Of a stretch of DNA of 64,000 nt, positions 1 to 14,908 are shown in pieces. The stretch's first letter is position 1. Every line of letters begins with the position of its first letter. The position numbers and the translations under genes are program-made. Origin of the DNA: Cubamyces lactineus (Eukaryota; Basidiomycota; Agaricomycetes; Polyporales; Polyporaceae); contig JACDTU010000007.1 of the NCBI GenBank assembly GCA_022376465.1, forward strand, positions 186,001-250,000. Reading direction: 5' to 3'. The notes beneath the pieces are model-generated. The model had not been told where the DNA came from. It did no database searches and was given only the letters and a program-made list of their open reading frames with translations.

Positions 1-1872
<1,872 letters not shown>

Positions 1873-4800
1873 TTGGTCGACATACGATACGATACTCAAG
1901 TCACAGCAAGCGTGGAACTTGTAAGATCTTGTAATGATGGGACGCGGTGCCACACACCCAGGGCTCGCGCACGACGAAGGAGGATTGGTGTGTGGGTGGG
2001 GGCTCGTCTTCATTGCTATTCGCTGTGTCGAACAAACTAGGGGGACGCGTTGGGCGGGAAGTGTTCAACTGCGTGATGCGTATGGTATATAAAGTACGGC
2101 AACGCACGCGTAGTACGACATGTAGTTGCAACCTAACGTTGCGTGTTCTGAATACTAATATACGAGATACATCTCACGGACTGTCGACTTCTCTCAGGGC
2201 TCGAGCGCGCGACGCACTCGTAGTGTGTCGCACATGGGAGATCCGAGACCGCACCAAGAAGTAAAGAGAAAAGATAGGCATTGTTATGGCCATTTAACTA
2301 GGCAGATACATGGCTAGTATCTACATCGATGCATATGAGGATCGGTCTTGTTGTCCAGAAGGTTAGCCTTGATCCCGTGTGTCGGATCGCAGCTGGCCGA
2401 CCGTCCCTAAAATCAGCGTTGACCGAGTACTGTAAGCTTGCAATTTCACCGCGTCAACCGCGCCCCGTGCGTCCTCCGTATTCACCACCACCTTAGATCC
2501 ACAGGTTCCGGCAACGCTCCTACGTCGCGATCCCGCCTCGAGGTGCAGAACGGAAGCCGCACCGCCGGTGGGCAGACGGCTTTGTCCCAGCTCCGTAGCC
2601 ATGGCCTGACTTGACCGCCGCAGACTGTGAGATTCATCCTGCGTGGCGAACACGCTGACCCGCCCGCGGTAGGGAAGCCGGCGTGAAGGCGTACTAGCCC
2701 TGCATTCACCGACCCTTTGGAGAGCACAGCGGCACGGCTACACCCGGTGCGGAAGGAGCTTCTTGAGGGTATGGCCATCGTCCGTCCCCGCAAACTTCAC
2801 AGGTGTCTGGCAGGGGGAACGCGAAGGACGTCTGGGATGTCGACTGGGAGCGTTGGCGGCCCTCCTCCTGGGCGACGCATAACGAGTGGCGAGCGGTGCC
2901 TCGCCTCGAGGATGACCTTGCTCGCGATACCCATCATGCGGGTATCTGCACGAATGAACGCGCGCGGACGGGCGACCGTACAAGGGGATAGACCACCCGT
3001 GGCCCACTATTATAATTGGATAGATGCGGGGGCAGGGCCCGAAGGTGGATATCGAACGTCCGGAGGGGCGAGTGGCCTTGCCGCTAGCTGGAGTCTGAGG
3101 ACCTCGACTTCCTTGTCTAACACCCCCAACCCGTTCGCTTTCCCTAGGCTCCATGAGCCGATAGCCTCCAACCGCGTCCGCGCGAGAGCACGTCGCGGAC
3201 GCGGCTATGGCGCCGAGAAAGGCAGGTCGTCCAGCTCGGCTGCCCATCGCAGACAGCGTTGGCAGAGTAGGTCGTTATGGACGTGGGCGAATTGGGGAGG
3301 AAAGCGGCGAGGAGGAGGTCTGAGGGTGACGATGGACTGTAGCGGGACGCAAGGGTGGTTCGGTGTCGTGGTAAAGCGAACACCGAATATCCTCGCGGCC
3401 AGTTAGGTACAGCGGGGGCGGACATGGCAAACGGGCTATGACCAAGCATACATGCTGCGAAGACGAAATGGTCAGGTCACGTTCCTTATGCGTATCGGCG
3501 GTGTACTCACTACAACACTTTCTCCTACAGACGGTCGGCCTGTGGCTTCATACAAGCCTAAGACCAGTCCTCCATGCATCGATGGCCCTACCGCGCGGGG
3601 GGTCTGTCTCTCTGAACAGTCGGAGACGATTCACCCCCCGCACGGAGGTGCCTAGTAGGCCGAGGTGGCGACCAGAGTGCCCGAAGGCACCCTAGGGGCC
3701 ATTTCGTCGCGATCCGGCTTGCGGGTAACACGTAACTTGAGGGGTTTATCTTGCACTCGAGAGATATTTGGGACGTGGGGCGGCCACGCTTGCGGTGAGA
3801 TCATCCTGAGAGTGTGTGCTCTTGCTGACGAGGAGAGGTTGGGGTGGGAGTGTGCTGGTGAGTTACGTTTGCGCTCTCTCTTATATATCCATCCTAGCCC
3901 CCTTCCCTTTCCCGCGATGGTAGGCTTTGTACTTTGGAGCTTTGTGCAGGCGAGCCTTGCCCTCGACTGCTACTCCCCTGGATACATTGATCTCGGACGG
4001 GCGCCTCATGGTGCCACCTGCGTGCCACCCCTTGTTCTCCTGCCTCGACCCGCACTAGCGTTATTCCTGTCTGGCACTCTCTGAAATCTGTTGGAAATAC
4101 ACTTTGGATGCTTTGTTCAGCTCTTAGAAACTGACTTGGATCCGCGCGGAGCCAGCGTGTCAGGGATGCACTGCTCCTCGTGCTATGCCGTGGTGGCATG
4201 AAGGGACGCGTGTCCTCCAGGACGAAGTCCGCCCGGGCTGTTGTTCCAATGCATGAACTACATTGCGGGGCATTGTCAACAGAGGCATCGGACAGTGAGG
4301 CAGCACGAATCCAAGAGATATTGCTCACCTTTGACCCGATACGTCGCGCGCAACAGATACGCCGGGATGCGGACTCGAAACACTCAACACTCGCCCCATG
4401 TGATGGCTTGGTACTAGAGTCTCTAGTCAACTCCACATTGGACATGCTGTATCACAGATAAGTGAAAGTATTCGTTATTGCCACTATGATAGACCGATAA
4501 TACGTGGTATCAGCATCGAAGCACAGAGCTATGGCTGAAGGTCAAGATAGAGAGCGAGCGACGCGCTATACCACAGATGATATTCTCGGCCTCCACTCCT
4601 AACCCCCAAGGAACCTTCTTATGCTACGTTGCGCCCCCATGACGATCCGTCCTTGGCGTGCCTAGTTGCATACGCTATTAGAGGCTTGCGAAAAGATCGC
4701 CGTCACCTCAGTAAAGTCGCTCCGTTCGAAGGGGCCACAGTGGTATTCCAGATGTCGACGCACGAAAGCCCGAAGGTCGAAATCAGCCTTGCTTTAGGTT

Positions 4801-6769
4801 TTTCCTTCCTTGTCTCTCATCCGTTTGGCGTGCTGCTTGTGAATCGTCCGCTCGGCCTCGGCTTCATGTGCGCTGGGCGGATGATCAAAACGGCTCGCGA
4901 GCAGCCTTCGAACATGCAGATAGAGGAAGTGCCGGAGACCCATTTCCTCATCGATTTGCGGAGCGCTACAGGCTCCATGTCCCTCCTGTACGGTAGCCAT
5001 GCGCCAGATTGTGCTTTCTCCCTACTTGCGCGCCGCCGGTGCTCCAACTTGCACAGTCGAAGTGAAACAGAGGCTAGACAACGCGATGAAGAAGGAGAAG
5101 AGCGGAAGGAGGGGACGATGTTTGCTGTGGCCGTGCGAGACTTGTTGCACGACCATGGCTAATACGACTAACGCGAGACGTGCGTCCTATCCTGAAAATA
5201 TGCCAATAAGCTAAGTGTAATGGGTCTTCCAGTTGGACCGGATACAATTCTGTCGAATAGGTTGCAGGTCGGTTCTATGTTGGACAAGAGTCAGTGCGCA
5301 GTGGTGTAGAGAAGGATGACAAAGTGCCTGCGAGAGCCGGAGGCGCAGTAGAGGTGAGAAAAGGGAGGGGCAGGACGCGTTTTCCAGCTGACAGTCGCTA
5401 GACAAGACGTGCACGGCCTGCGAGAGTTGTTATTGGCCTCAGTGCCTACGCCGTGACGAGCATGTGTGGAAAGTGCACTTACAACACGGCGCCGTCGCCT
5501 TCTCTGCCACATCCTGCTGCGCCAATGAACCTGCTGAGCCGAAAGGCTTGCCTTTTCTTGCGGGAAGCGGGCTGTCCCTCGTTCAGTGCCTAGTATGTCG
5601 GAGTAGCCGGATCGCGCATGACCTCCGGGGCGCTTTGGCACATTCCCCGTACAATTTCGTCGCAATATGGCTTGTTGTACGCGCGTACTTATGGTTTTGT
5701 CTCTCAGTGAGAGAAGAGAGAACGAGAGCGGCTCCATTTCTGCATGCAGAAATCAAAAGGTACGAGTGAATGTATACATACTGGTGAGTCAGAGAGGGAT
5801 TACAGGATTCTGAACAGTACCCCCATGACCGCCCTTCTTGATGTTTGCGCGTCTTTCGGAAAGCATCGTCAGCAGTTGTTGTTGTTATGGCCCTTGTTCC
5901 TTGCACGCCTTGGATGTGGTCACGGATCAAGCAAGACAGGTGCGGCTCAGTAGCAGGCGCCGGCGCTCCGATAGCGGGCGCTTGATAACATGCGCCGGAT
6001 TCGGGAGTCGGGACTCTCCTCTTCCTCGTCCCCTCCCTCGTGCTGCGCACTCACATGTAAACATTGCCCTTTCCCCCCTTGCTGCTCAAGAACCAAAATG
6101 CGTAAATCAAAATTACCGTTCTTCACTGTCATTCGTAACCGTCGTCAAAACGTGCTCCTAGTACTACTCGACATGAACTGCTCTGCATTTGGAAGGTATA
6201 CCCTATATTGCCCTGGAGATCTCTGCATAGACTCTGCACAATGACACGCAATCAGAATACTAAGGCTGTGGACACCGAGCCCTTTCGTATGTTTTCAAAC
6301 GACGCAAACCTGAACGCTCGCGGGCCGTCGGAAGTCTACACTTGCGTATGACTGTGAAACCGGTACTGTGCCCGGCTCAACGCGCGGTTGCAACGTTGTG
6401 GCAGTCGCCATCACCGATTGCTACCCGTTCTCGCAAAAGCTCAAATTCAAACTCACCGCCTGCTCTTACCAAGTTATACTCGTGAGTTGATCCCAAGCCA
6501 CGCGGTGCGAAACGGGGTACTGCCAATTGCGCTGCAGCTACCAAGACATGGTGAGAAGCTGCTTCTTCACTGCCCTGAAATTGTGTTGTTCCTGTATGCG
6601 CCATACACGCATGACTTGCGAAGGCAATGCAGAAAGCCGATCGTGCCCGTACCTCTTTTGCAATGCGGAGGCGCCTTGAGTAAGGCGCGGCCGAAGGTGG
6701 TTGTCTGGCTTTCTGGTTATAAAGACACAGTGCCTGTCGGGGCGGCCCTTACCCCACTCCTAGGTCTCG
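1873..6769. other. Intergenic stretch with no supported gene (4.9 kb)
   Basis: I see no recognisable protein family, tRNA or transposon signature here. Open frames exist on both strands (the largest at 2717-3406 on +) but are Arg/Ser/Gly-rich, lack family motifs, and overlap equally open antisense frames, as expected of GC-rich noncoding DNA. The part from about 2360 to 3720 is distinctly GC-rich and could be a decayed element or lost gene; no terminal repeats were found. The last part contains the protease promoter. Confidence 0.4.
6718..6723 (+). promoter_or_regulatory. TATA box of the aspartic protease gene
   Basis: TTATAAAG lies about 50 bp before the ATG at 6770, a spacing that fits a core promoter with a short leader. 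Confidence 0.4.
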
Positions 6770-8788
6770 ATGGCCTCATCCTACCTTCGTCGCTTGCCTT
6801 TGGCCTTCGCTTTCTGTTCGTATGTCACGACGGTGTATGGACATAGCCTGGAGTCGAGATCAAGCGCGGAGTATGGGACCTTGAGCTCACCCGTGGATCT
6901 CGGGGCCGCTGGCCACTTCAATGGTTCAATGGTATGTGAACGGGCCTTCCCCTGTCAGTCATAAATTATACTCATCCTAGACGCTCAGTACACCACCGAG
7001 ATCATTTTGGGCGGACAGAGTGAGTAGAGTCCCCTTGACCTCTGTGATTCTCAGGCGACGCTTACATCACTTCTACGGCGGCAGATTTTACAGTGATCAT
7101 CGATACGGGCTCGACTGACCTGTGGGTCGATGCTCGGGGACTCAATCTCAAAACAACCAACAATACGGGTATAGACGTCGAGTTTTCGTATGCGATAGGC
7201 TCTGTCGAAGGAGACATCCAGTTTGCCGACCTACAAATTGGCCCGTATGTTATCCCAAACCAAGGTAAGCCCGCGCATTATTGTCGTTATCAAATCGAGC
7301 AGCATCTTGATATTCTTGGTTCAAGTATTTATCAGTGCAGCGAAGGTCTGACAGGCATCTTCGCGAGCAGCTTTGGAGATGTTGACGCTGTCCTTTCTTA
7401 GGTCGATGCGTTCCCAGGTAATATCAAGGGATTGATAGGAATGGCCTTCGATACGGCGACGATCTTCCAGACACTGTCGGAGACATGGGGGCTTGAGAGT
7501 ACTCAGAAGCTGGGACGTGCTCCCATCACCAATCTCTTCACCCAGAATCCTTCCGCCCCCGCCTACTTCGACCTCGAGCTCGGTCGCCTGGACGCAAGTG
7601 GCGTCGAGCAAGGCGGCCACCTGCTCTTCGGTCAACATGCGAAGGGTATGGAGGCCATCAACAAAGCACCTCAGTTGCAGCGCATCCAGCCGGACCACTG
7701 GACTGTCGTCATGGACGGCATGAGCATCAACGGGAAGCCATTCACAGGTTGGAACAAATCTGCCGTTCCGGATGTCCCAGAGGGCAAGGTCGCGACCGTT
7801 TTTGACTCGGGATTCACGTATACGCAACTCCCCGACGCTGTGGTCGCCGCGATCTATAGCTCTATCCCTGGAGCGGTTCCCTACAATGGCCCCATACCCG
7901 GCACAGATAATGGAGGCAACGTAACCAGCTGGATTGTTCCGTGTAACGCAAGTACCAACCTCTCGTTCATCCTCGGGTATGTCATAGCCGCACCCTTCCG
8001 CCGGTCTGCAATTGACTGACAACCATGACGTTGTGCAGCGGTCAGGAATACCCTGTCCACCCTCGCGACATCATTACTATGTACAACGGGGTCAAACTCG
8101 GTACGATCGACGGCATCGACTTGGTTGCCGACACCACCATTTGCCTCAACTCATTCCAGGTCGGCAAGCCCATCGATGCATACGATGTTCTGCTCGGGAT
8201 GCCTTTCCTCCGGAACGTGTATGCCTCGTACGTCTAACGACTTCCTAGTTCACATGTACACCTGCTAAGGCTGACGTGCCCAGATTCCACTACGGTGATT
8301 ATACCCCTCCCGGGAACGTCACGACGGGTGAGAAGCCCTACTTGCAGTTCCTGTCGGTCACCGACCCGAAGCAGGCCTGGCCCGAATTCAACGACTACGT
8401 CGCTGTGCAGCTCGCCAAGTCTGCTCCTCCTGCAGATCCCGCGTCGTTCGTCGAGGTCCTCAACGCATACACAGGCCAAAGCCAGACCAGCGCAAGCTCC
8501 GGCTCTAGCAGCGCTGGTGCCGACGCAGCAGGAGATCTGGCTGTGAGCGGGGCGGCTTCCGACTCGTCGACCGATGGTTCCAACAAGTCGGGCGACTTTG
8601 GGCCCCTTGCTGCGGGGCTTTCGGCGGCGAGCGTCGTCATTGGCCTGATGGGTCTTTCCGTGTCGCTCTTCATGTGCATCCGGGGCGTGAAGGGCAGGCG
8701 GGACGCGAGCTACAAGCCTTTGCACAGGCTGCCGAAGGAGGACGCGGCGGGCGTCGACTCCGAGAGGGGGACGCTTTACAGCGATTGA
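6770..8788 (+). CDS. Pepsin-like aspartic protease (A1 family) with C-terminal membrane anchor
   Basis: Seven exons (6770-6931, 6989-7019, 7085-7264, 7326-7345, 7402-7976, 8039-8227, 8284-8788) join in frame to 553 aa. A signal peptide (about residues 1-24) is followed by a short pro-region. The first catalytic motif is DTGS near residue 71, and the flap reads YAIGSVEG. The second catalytic Asp sits in VFDSGFTYTQLP near residue 266, so the usual DTG-T/S is DSG-F. After the protease fold comes a Ser/Ala/Gly-rich linker, one transmembrane helix (about 492-516) and a basic cytoplasmic tail of about 37 residues. This architecture points to an endopeptidase held at the plasma membrane, vacuole or cell surface, facing outward or into the lumen. 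The 20-nt exon 4 is needed to keep frame. Confident for the family; whether the second motif is fully active needs testing. Confidence 0.88.
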
Positions 8789-10479
8789 TCGACACGCTAC
8801 GAGATTCACGCCGCTTTGATGATGTGCTTTCTATCCTGCTCTCTCTGCACCTAATGTGTTCGCATGGACTGATGACTTGTGCACGGACTTTTTAACGTAT
8901 CTTCGCCTCGCGCTAGCTGAACAAGTGTATCCAGGATATCTATCTAATATTGGGTAGAGTTTTGCACTCCACACATTAGCCACAAAACTTCGACGATGGG
9001 GACATCCATGGTCGTCAACTACCTCGGCCCACTCGTGATGTCACGTCGTGCCATGCGGCCATTGAAGCAACTGGTGAGCGTGATGTGGTAGCTAAGCGCC
9101 GCCGGTCGGCACTCATGTCCACACATGTCGTCTCTGCTCTAACCCGTCACGTACGAAGGTGGTGACTGCCGCAAGCGACCGCAAGTATGGTGCGTACACT
9201 TATTGCAAAGAAGTGCCTAATCGCAGCCCGTTGTGCTTGTCCTCCCCTTACTCAATAGTGCACATCGGTCGTCTGCCTACAGGAGACTAGGTTCAAGTTC
9301 TGAGCTGACGACAGTGGCGGATGCAAACGCTGCAATGTACACCTACCAATGCGTGGCACTGGAGAGACTTCGTTGTAGTGGCGGCAAACGTTTTGCAAGG
9401 CTTCCAGGGCTCGCACGCACGTTCCGATGGTGAGTGAAACCAAGATAGACTCTATCGAACATAATGAATGTTACATCACTCTGCATTTTCCACGCCGAAG
9501 GATGCACCGGCATCGACGCCCTCGACGGTGTCAACACGATCCTCAGGTACGTATGAGATGCTGGGACGGCTCATGACGCAGTACAGATGGGATTACTACC
9601 ATGTACAATGCAGTTTCAGTCTGTGCATCCGAGCACGGCAGCAACATCATGGTATGTCATTGACTAGACGATATGGTGGAAGGTTAGTATACAATGTCGA
9701 GATTGTCAAGCGTTAGCTGAGTCCACGTGCAACCCTCAGATGAATTCTCTGCTGCTCACTATTGTTGTCAATGAAGGGAAAGAAACCCTCAAGAGCTAAG
9801 CTAGGGTGCTCGACGTCTAGGCGGAAAAGTGGCCAAACGACCTCCATCATTGCGACTCGAAAGCGCATCCCTGGGCCCATTGCGTAGCAACCAGCCCGCA
9901 AAGGGTGTCTTGGTACTCTATACGGCATCTACAACAGGCTAGTCTAGACCATTGAACGGATGCAACACAGACAGCGACGAATGTCGCGGAGCCGTCTTCT
10001 CATCTGCCTGCTCGCGGTCCTGTGCCAAGCCTTCTGACTGCTAGTACTCGTCACATGTCCAAGTGTATACATTGATGCGATGAGACACCGTCGGCATCTC
10101 TCCGTACGCTGCAACTACGAACATGCATGCTTGTCGCAATGGGCCCAAACGGGTGCTTCCTCGCTTCACTCTAGCTGCTAGCTCGGAGATGTCTCACTTG
10201 GGGTCTTCGTACGTTCCTCCTCCACGGTTTGACCTCACTTCTGCTGCTGGCCACAGGCGTGACGTGCTGGCAGTCGCAATGCACAATCAGCATTACTCAA
10301 GTTTGTCCGCGTACTCAGTCTCTCGCCGTCTCGCAAAGACTGAGACGTCCAACATATAAATACAAGCCTGAGAGCCACCACGCCCTTCATCGTTCAAGTT
10401 CCTCGAACGGTTCCGCCTACTCCCAGCCGCGCCCCCTCCGCTCCTTCGTGCGAGACCCCTTTCGCTTCTATTGTACACA
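8789..10479. other. Intergenic stretch with no supported gene
   Basis: Only short frames without motifs are visible. The right end carries the promoter and leader of the ferritin-like gene. Confidence 0.4.
10355..10362 (+). promoter_or_regulatory. TATA box of the ferritin-like gene
   Basis: TATAAATA, about 120 bp before the ATG at 10480. Confidence 0.45.
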
Positions 10480-11596
10480 ATGTTCCGCAAGGCTATCCTC
10501 CTCGCACTCGTCGGCGCCGCCACGACCCTCGGCCAGGCCCTCTCCGGCTGGGATGGTGAGTACCCACCGCTGCCACCCTGCGTGCTTCCTTAACGCTCTC
10601 ATGCTGACGTATGTGGTCAACAGACACGAGCCTGACGCAGTACCTGCTCACGCTCCAGCACGTCGAGAACGCGCTGTTCTCCCAGGGCTTGGACACGTTC
10701 GCCGACACCGACTTCACCGACGCCGGCTACCCCACCTGGGTCCGCAACCGCATCTCGCAGATCGCGGACCACGAGGCCGCGCACGTCTCGGACATGACCG
10801 ACGCGCTCGGTTCGGACGCCCCCGCGCCCTGCACGTACAACTTGTACGCCTCCCCCCCCCCCTCTCCCTTCCTTGCTCAGAAGGATTACTGACTAGACAC
10901 GCGCAGCCCGATCACCGACGTAGACTCGTTCATCGACCTCGCGCAGCAGGTCACCACCATCCAGGCCTCCGCCGGTATCGGCGCCGTCGGGTTCATCAAC
11001 GGGACCGGCCTCGAGATCTACGCTGCGTCTATCGCCGCGGCCGAGTCCCGCCACGCCGGCTGGCTCACCTCCGCCGTCGAGAAGCGCCAGCCTTGGGAGG
11101 GCCCCTGGGAGACGCCTCTCTCGCCCAACGAGGCGTACTCGCTCCTCGGTCAGTGCGCGCATCCCCACCCTCTCCATATCGCGAACAAGAACGCACGCTG
11201 ACTGACCCCCGCCGCGGTCTACCTGCAGTCGACTACATCGGCGACTGCCCGGACACGAACCCCGACCTGCCGTTCAAGACGTACCCCGCGCTGACCGTCT
11301 ACCCGGGCTACCCGACCGCAGACGGCACCGTGTACGTCTCGCTCACGCTCAAGGCCGCCGCGAGCACGTTCTACCTCGCGTGGCTCGACGGGCTCACCGT
11401 GCAGTACTCGCCCATCGTGAACGGGCAGGCGACTGTGCCCGAGGGCCTCGACGGCACCGTCTACGTCGCGGTCGTGTCGACCCAGGCGCCCCCGAGCGAT
11501 AGCAACCTCGTCAGCGGCCTTGCGGTCGTCCAGTTCCCGTTTGATTCGTGGGCGACGGACACGAACCCCTCGACTGCCCCGAAGAAGGCTACGTAG
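10480..11596 (+). CDS. Secreted ferritin-like (Rds1-type) protein
   Basis: Four exons (10480-10555, 10624-10843, 10907-11148, 11229-11596) join to 301 aa. The first 19 residues form a signal peptide. The N-terminal half is a ferritin-like four-helix domain: candidate metal ligands appear as QHVENALF, ADHEAAH and AAAESRHAGW, giving the Glu and Glu-x-x-His pairs typical of this fold. The C-terminal half is an unrelated beta-rich, acidic region that continues to the end. Fungal homologues are annotated as stress-response protein Rds1 or ferritin-like domain proteins; they are induced by nutrient and other stresses and their biochemical role is not settled. The intron at 10844-10906 contains a run of 11 C. 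The start was chosen because it gives the signal peptide; an upstream in-frame extension runs through the promoter and is not credible. Confidence 0.85.
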
Positions 11597-12206
11597 TGAG
11601 CGGGAGGGCTTCGCTCCATGTCCGCTTTGACCCTTGGGGTGACATAGAGCCTCAGAGCCAGGGCGTTGAAACTGTGGCTAAGGACTGTCTTTTGGTATGA
11701 TACATACATATACACCCTCGTTTTGTCGATCCTTTCCCCTCTTTTTGTCTCGGGCTTCGCGTGTTATTGCTTCCACTGCTTTATGGCCCCGCAGAGCTCG
11801 ATGCGGTTGTGTACTACACAGCCGTGCTCATGGTGAGACAGTAGGTTTTGTTGACCCGCGTACTGTATTCATTCAATTATAGTGCTATAAACGAAGTTAT
11901 TGTGGCTGTAGATTTATGCTGTTGAGTCTGACACTAAGAGTGAAGGCTTTCGTGCATGCATTGATGTTTGTCGGTCTCTTTGTCCGACTGTCGCAATACT
12001 AGCAGTATCGAAGGGTATGATACAATTATTCATGAAGGCATACGGATACATCACTTCGCAAATGCTATCCTACACACAAAGTCCGAGGGTCCCATCAGAG
12101 CAATCGTCAGAGCACAATGGCAGACGTTTCCACGTTTTACGCGATGTTGTACCTATCATCGTCGCATGAGCATGTCGATCTTACTAGTACCCCTAAAAGA
12201 GAACAC
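11597..12206. other. Intergenic region between convergent genes
   Basis: About 610 bp between the 3' ends of the ferritin-like and HAM1-like genes; AT-richer than the flanking exons and likely to hold both 3' untranslated regions. No gene seen. Confidence 0.5.
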
Positions 12207-14908
12207 TCACGCTTCGCTGCGCCACTCCTCACCAGTGCTCGCAGCCTGCACCCGCTCCTGCGTGCGATTCACCCACCCAGCGGGATGTCCCGCATCAGGC
12301 AGAAGCTCGTCCCCCGGCTGAGTGACGACCTTGAACTGCGCGCCGCGCTCCTGCCTCTTCGCGCGCGCCTTGTCCGCCTCCTGCTTGCGCGCGAGCAACT
12401 GTTGCTTGAGTACGTCGCGGCGGCTCGCGTCCTCGGACGCCTTCGCCTGCGCCATCTGATCGCGCACGGACACGAGCTGGCCGTCGACGTACTCGAGCGC
12501 GGTGCGCACGGCCTGCCCGATCGCCTTCTGGAGCTGCTTCTTGACGAGCCCGGTCGCGAGCGGGCCGAGCATCTTGTAGAGCGTGTCGTGCTTCGAGTCG
12601 CGGATCGAGAACTTGAGCGTGTGGATGGAGGTGTTGACATCCTTGACTTTGAAGACGGAGGACCGGTCTTTGTCGGCGGAGACGAGGTGCACGGTCACGG
12701 TAAGGCCGGAGCCGCCGAGGAGGACGTCGGCGAGGCCAGAATCGGTGATCTTGGGCGTACCCGTCTTCTTGCGGAAGTAAAAGGCGACGTCGCGCATGTC
12801 CGCCTGGACCTGACCGAGCGTGAGCGTGAACTCGTGGTGGAACTCGTCCCTGAAAACGCATCGTCAGATTCTACGCCTTATCACGCTCAACTGCTGAGGC
12901 TCACTTGATGTTCTTGTACGCGCTGAGCTTGGCGAAGTTGCGCGCCTCCATCGAGATGAGGTTCGGGAATAAGTTCTTGCCCGAGAGCGCGAGATTCTCG
13001 ATGACGAGATCGACGGACTCGTCCGTGTACTCAATGCGCGGGATGGGCACGTAGCCGACCTGGTCGATGAACCCGGGGATGATCTGCTGGCGGACGTCTG
13101 CCCAGAGCTCGGGCTTGAACTTCAGGTTGCCGTCGCCGTCGAAGAAGAGATCCTTCGCGAGCTGCGCGAAGTTGTTGCCGAACCTACGCGCATATAGTCA
13201 GCTTCTGATATCACATCAGTGTATGGGTACAATATGAATACGTACTCCTTGTTGAGCGGGTCCTCCGCGATCGCGCCGAACCAAGCCTGCACGCTGTTGA
13301 TGAGATTGTCAAAGTGACCCTTATACTTGTCATCGTAGAACTGGCGGCCATTCTCGCGGAGCTCCTTCGCGCGCTCGTTCGCCTGGTCGTCGAGGATGTA
13401 GCCCGGCTGAAGAAGCGCCTCGCGCACAAACTCGTCCACGTCGCGGAACCAGTGCCGCAGCCGCTCGTCCTGCTGAGCGTCATCGTACAGCGCGCGCATC
13501 GCGTCCCCGATCGTGTCGAGGCTGCGCCCGTTCGCGAACCGCTCGAGGAGCGTGCGGAGCTCGCGCATCGATGTTTGAAGGTTAGGGTCAGAGGTGAGTT
13601 GCTGGTGCGAGTCTTTGCCGTGCTCAGCAATCGTGCGGCCGTGCGACGCGTACTCCTCGAGGAAGTTGAGAAGCCATTGCATTGAGCCCTGGTAATCCTG
13701 GTGGCTCTGGCACTCGTAGATCACCTGCGTAGCGCAGTTAGAATCACGAAGTCACGGCTACTTGAGAAATGACATACCTTCTTGAGGCGGAAGATGAACT
13801 GATCGCGACGCTCCTCAGGGAAATACTCGTCGCTGAGGAAGTTCTTGACGCGCTGAGTGTGATCGTTCACGCGTTCCTTGTGCTCGTCAGGGACGCGGCC
13901 ACGGAGCGTGTCCTTGACGTCGCCCCACTTCTCCTGGAGCCTCTGCTTGCGCGTCTGGACATCCGCTTCATCCTGAGGAGGCTGATCGGGAGCCGCGCGC
14001 TGCTTCACATCCTCCTTCTGACGCTCAGCTTCGAGTTGGGCTTGGGTCTTCGCTTGCTCCTTCTTGCGCTGGGCCTCAGCAAGGGCCTCGTCGGCGCGCT
14101 TAACTTCGTCGCCCTTCTGAATCTTCGTTCCCGCAGCTGGATCCTCAGCGCGGGGGTGGTGAGCGACGCGGATGTCGGTGCCGGGAATGTTGACCTCGGG
14201 AACCTGGACAGAACGTCAGACGGATCCTTGATAATCTCATACAAGGACACTTACGGGCGTCTCGTCGGGGCCGACTTGGCGGCCGCCCTCAGTGTAGAAC
14301 GTGTGCGAAGGCGCAGGCTCGTGGAGCTTGCGAAGCTCTTCCTCGTCGGGGCGCGCCTTCTCAGCGACCTTCTCGGCACCACGGGCGAGCAAGTCGCGTC
14401 CGATGACACCGAAGTCGGCGAAGAGCTTGCGAACCTCGGCGTTGGTGAAGACGAGGGAGAGAAGGGTGCGAAGGTGCTGGGCGGCGATCTGGCCGTCAGA
14501 CTTGGCCTTCTGGCCCTCGACGGGGAGGACCTCGTTGGGATCCTTCTTGGCGCGGTCGACGTCCACGTCGCGGGTGTGCCAGAAGAAGTTCTGGAAGACC
14601 TCATCCGCGTTCTTCTCGGCGACGATGCGGCGAAGGGTCTCGACGATGTCGTGGGTATCCTGGACGAGCTTCTGGCCGTCGGGCGAGAGGGAGTCGGAGC
14701 CGGAGAGGGTGCCGTTAGAAAAGTGAGCGAGGATGGCGTCAATTTGCTCGTTGGTGGGGAGGCGGGACTGCTTGATGGCGTTGAAGACGCCGTAGAGGCG
14801 GAGCTTGCGGTCGATGTCCGTCTGAAGCTTCTGACGGTCGATGGGTTCCGTGACTGCGTTGGCAGCGGGGTGGTCGCTGATATCCTTGCGAGCCTGAGGG
14901 AGAGACAT
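12207..14908 (-). CDS. HAM1-like protein (HAM1 N- and C-terminal domains; BPI/lipid-binding-like)
   Basis: Five exons on the minus strand (14908-14255, 14203-13778, 13724-13246, 13183-12905, 12849-12207) join to 826 aa. The N-terminal half carries alpha-helical regions (the first exon, and DEYFPEERRDQFIFRLKK near residue 345) separated by a charged Lys/Gln/Glu linker around residues 235-310. The C-terminal part begins around residue 545 and matches the DUF4449/HAM1-like C-terminal family, for which a bactericidal-permeability-increasing-like lipid-binding fold has been proposed. A basic coiled-coil tail follows. Family members are widespread in filamentous fungi; the name comes from a hyphal-fusion (anastomosis) phenotype. 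I infer an intracellular protein acting at membranes or lipids; no signal peptide is visible. All splice junctions are GT-AG and keep frame. Confident for the family, weak for function. Confidence 0.82.

Noticed and set aside
2717..3406. 229-codon frame in the first large gap
   Set aside because: No family motif, low-complexity Arg/Gly/Ser content and an equally open antisense frame at 2738-3247; not enough to call a gene.
3672..3692. GTGCC-CGAA-GGCAC small hairpin
   Set aside because: Too short, with no associated feature; expected by chance in GC-rich DNA.
10229..11596. Long plus-strand frame starting in the promoter of the ferritin-like gene
   Set aside because: Runs through TATA box and introns; only its last part coincides with the true exon frame.
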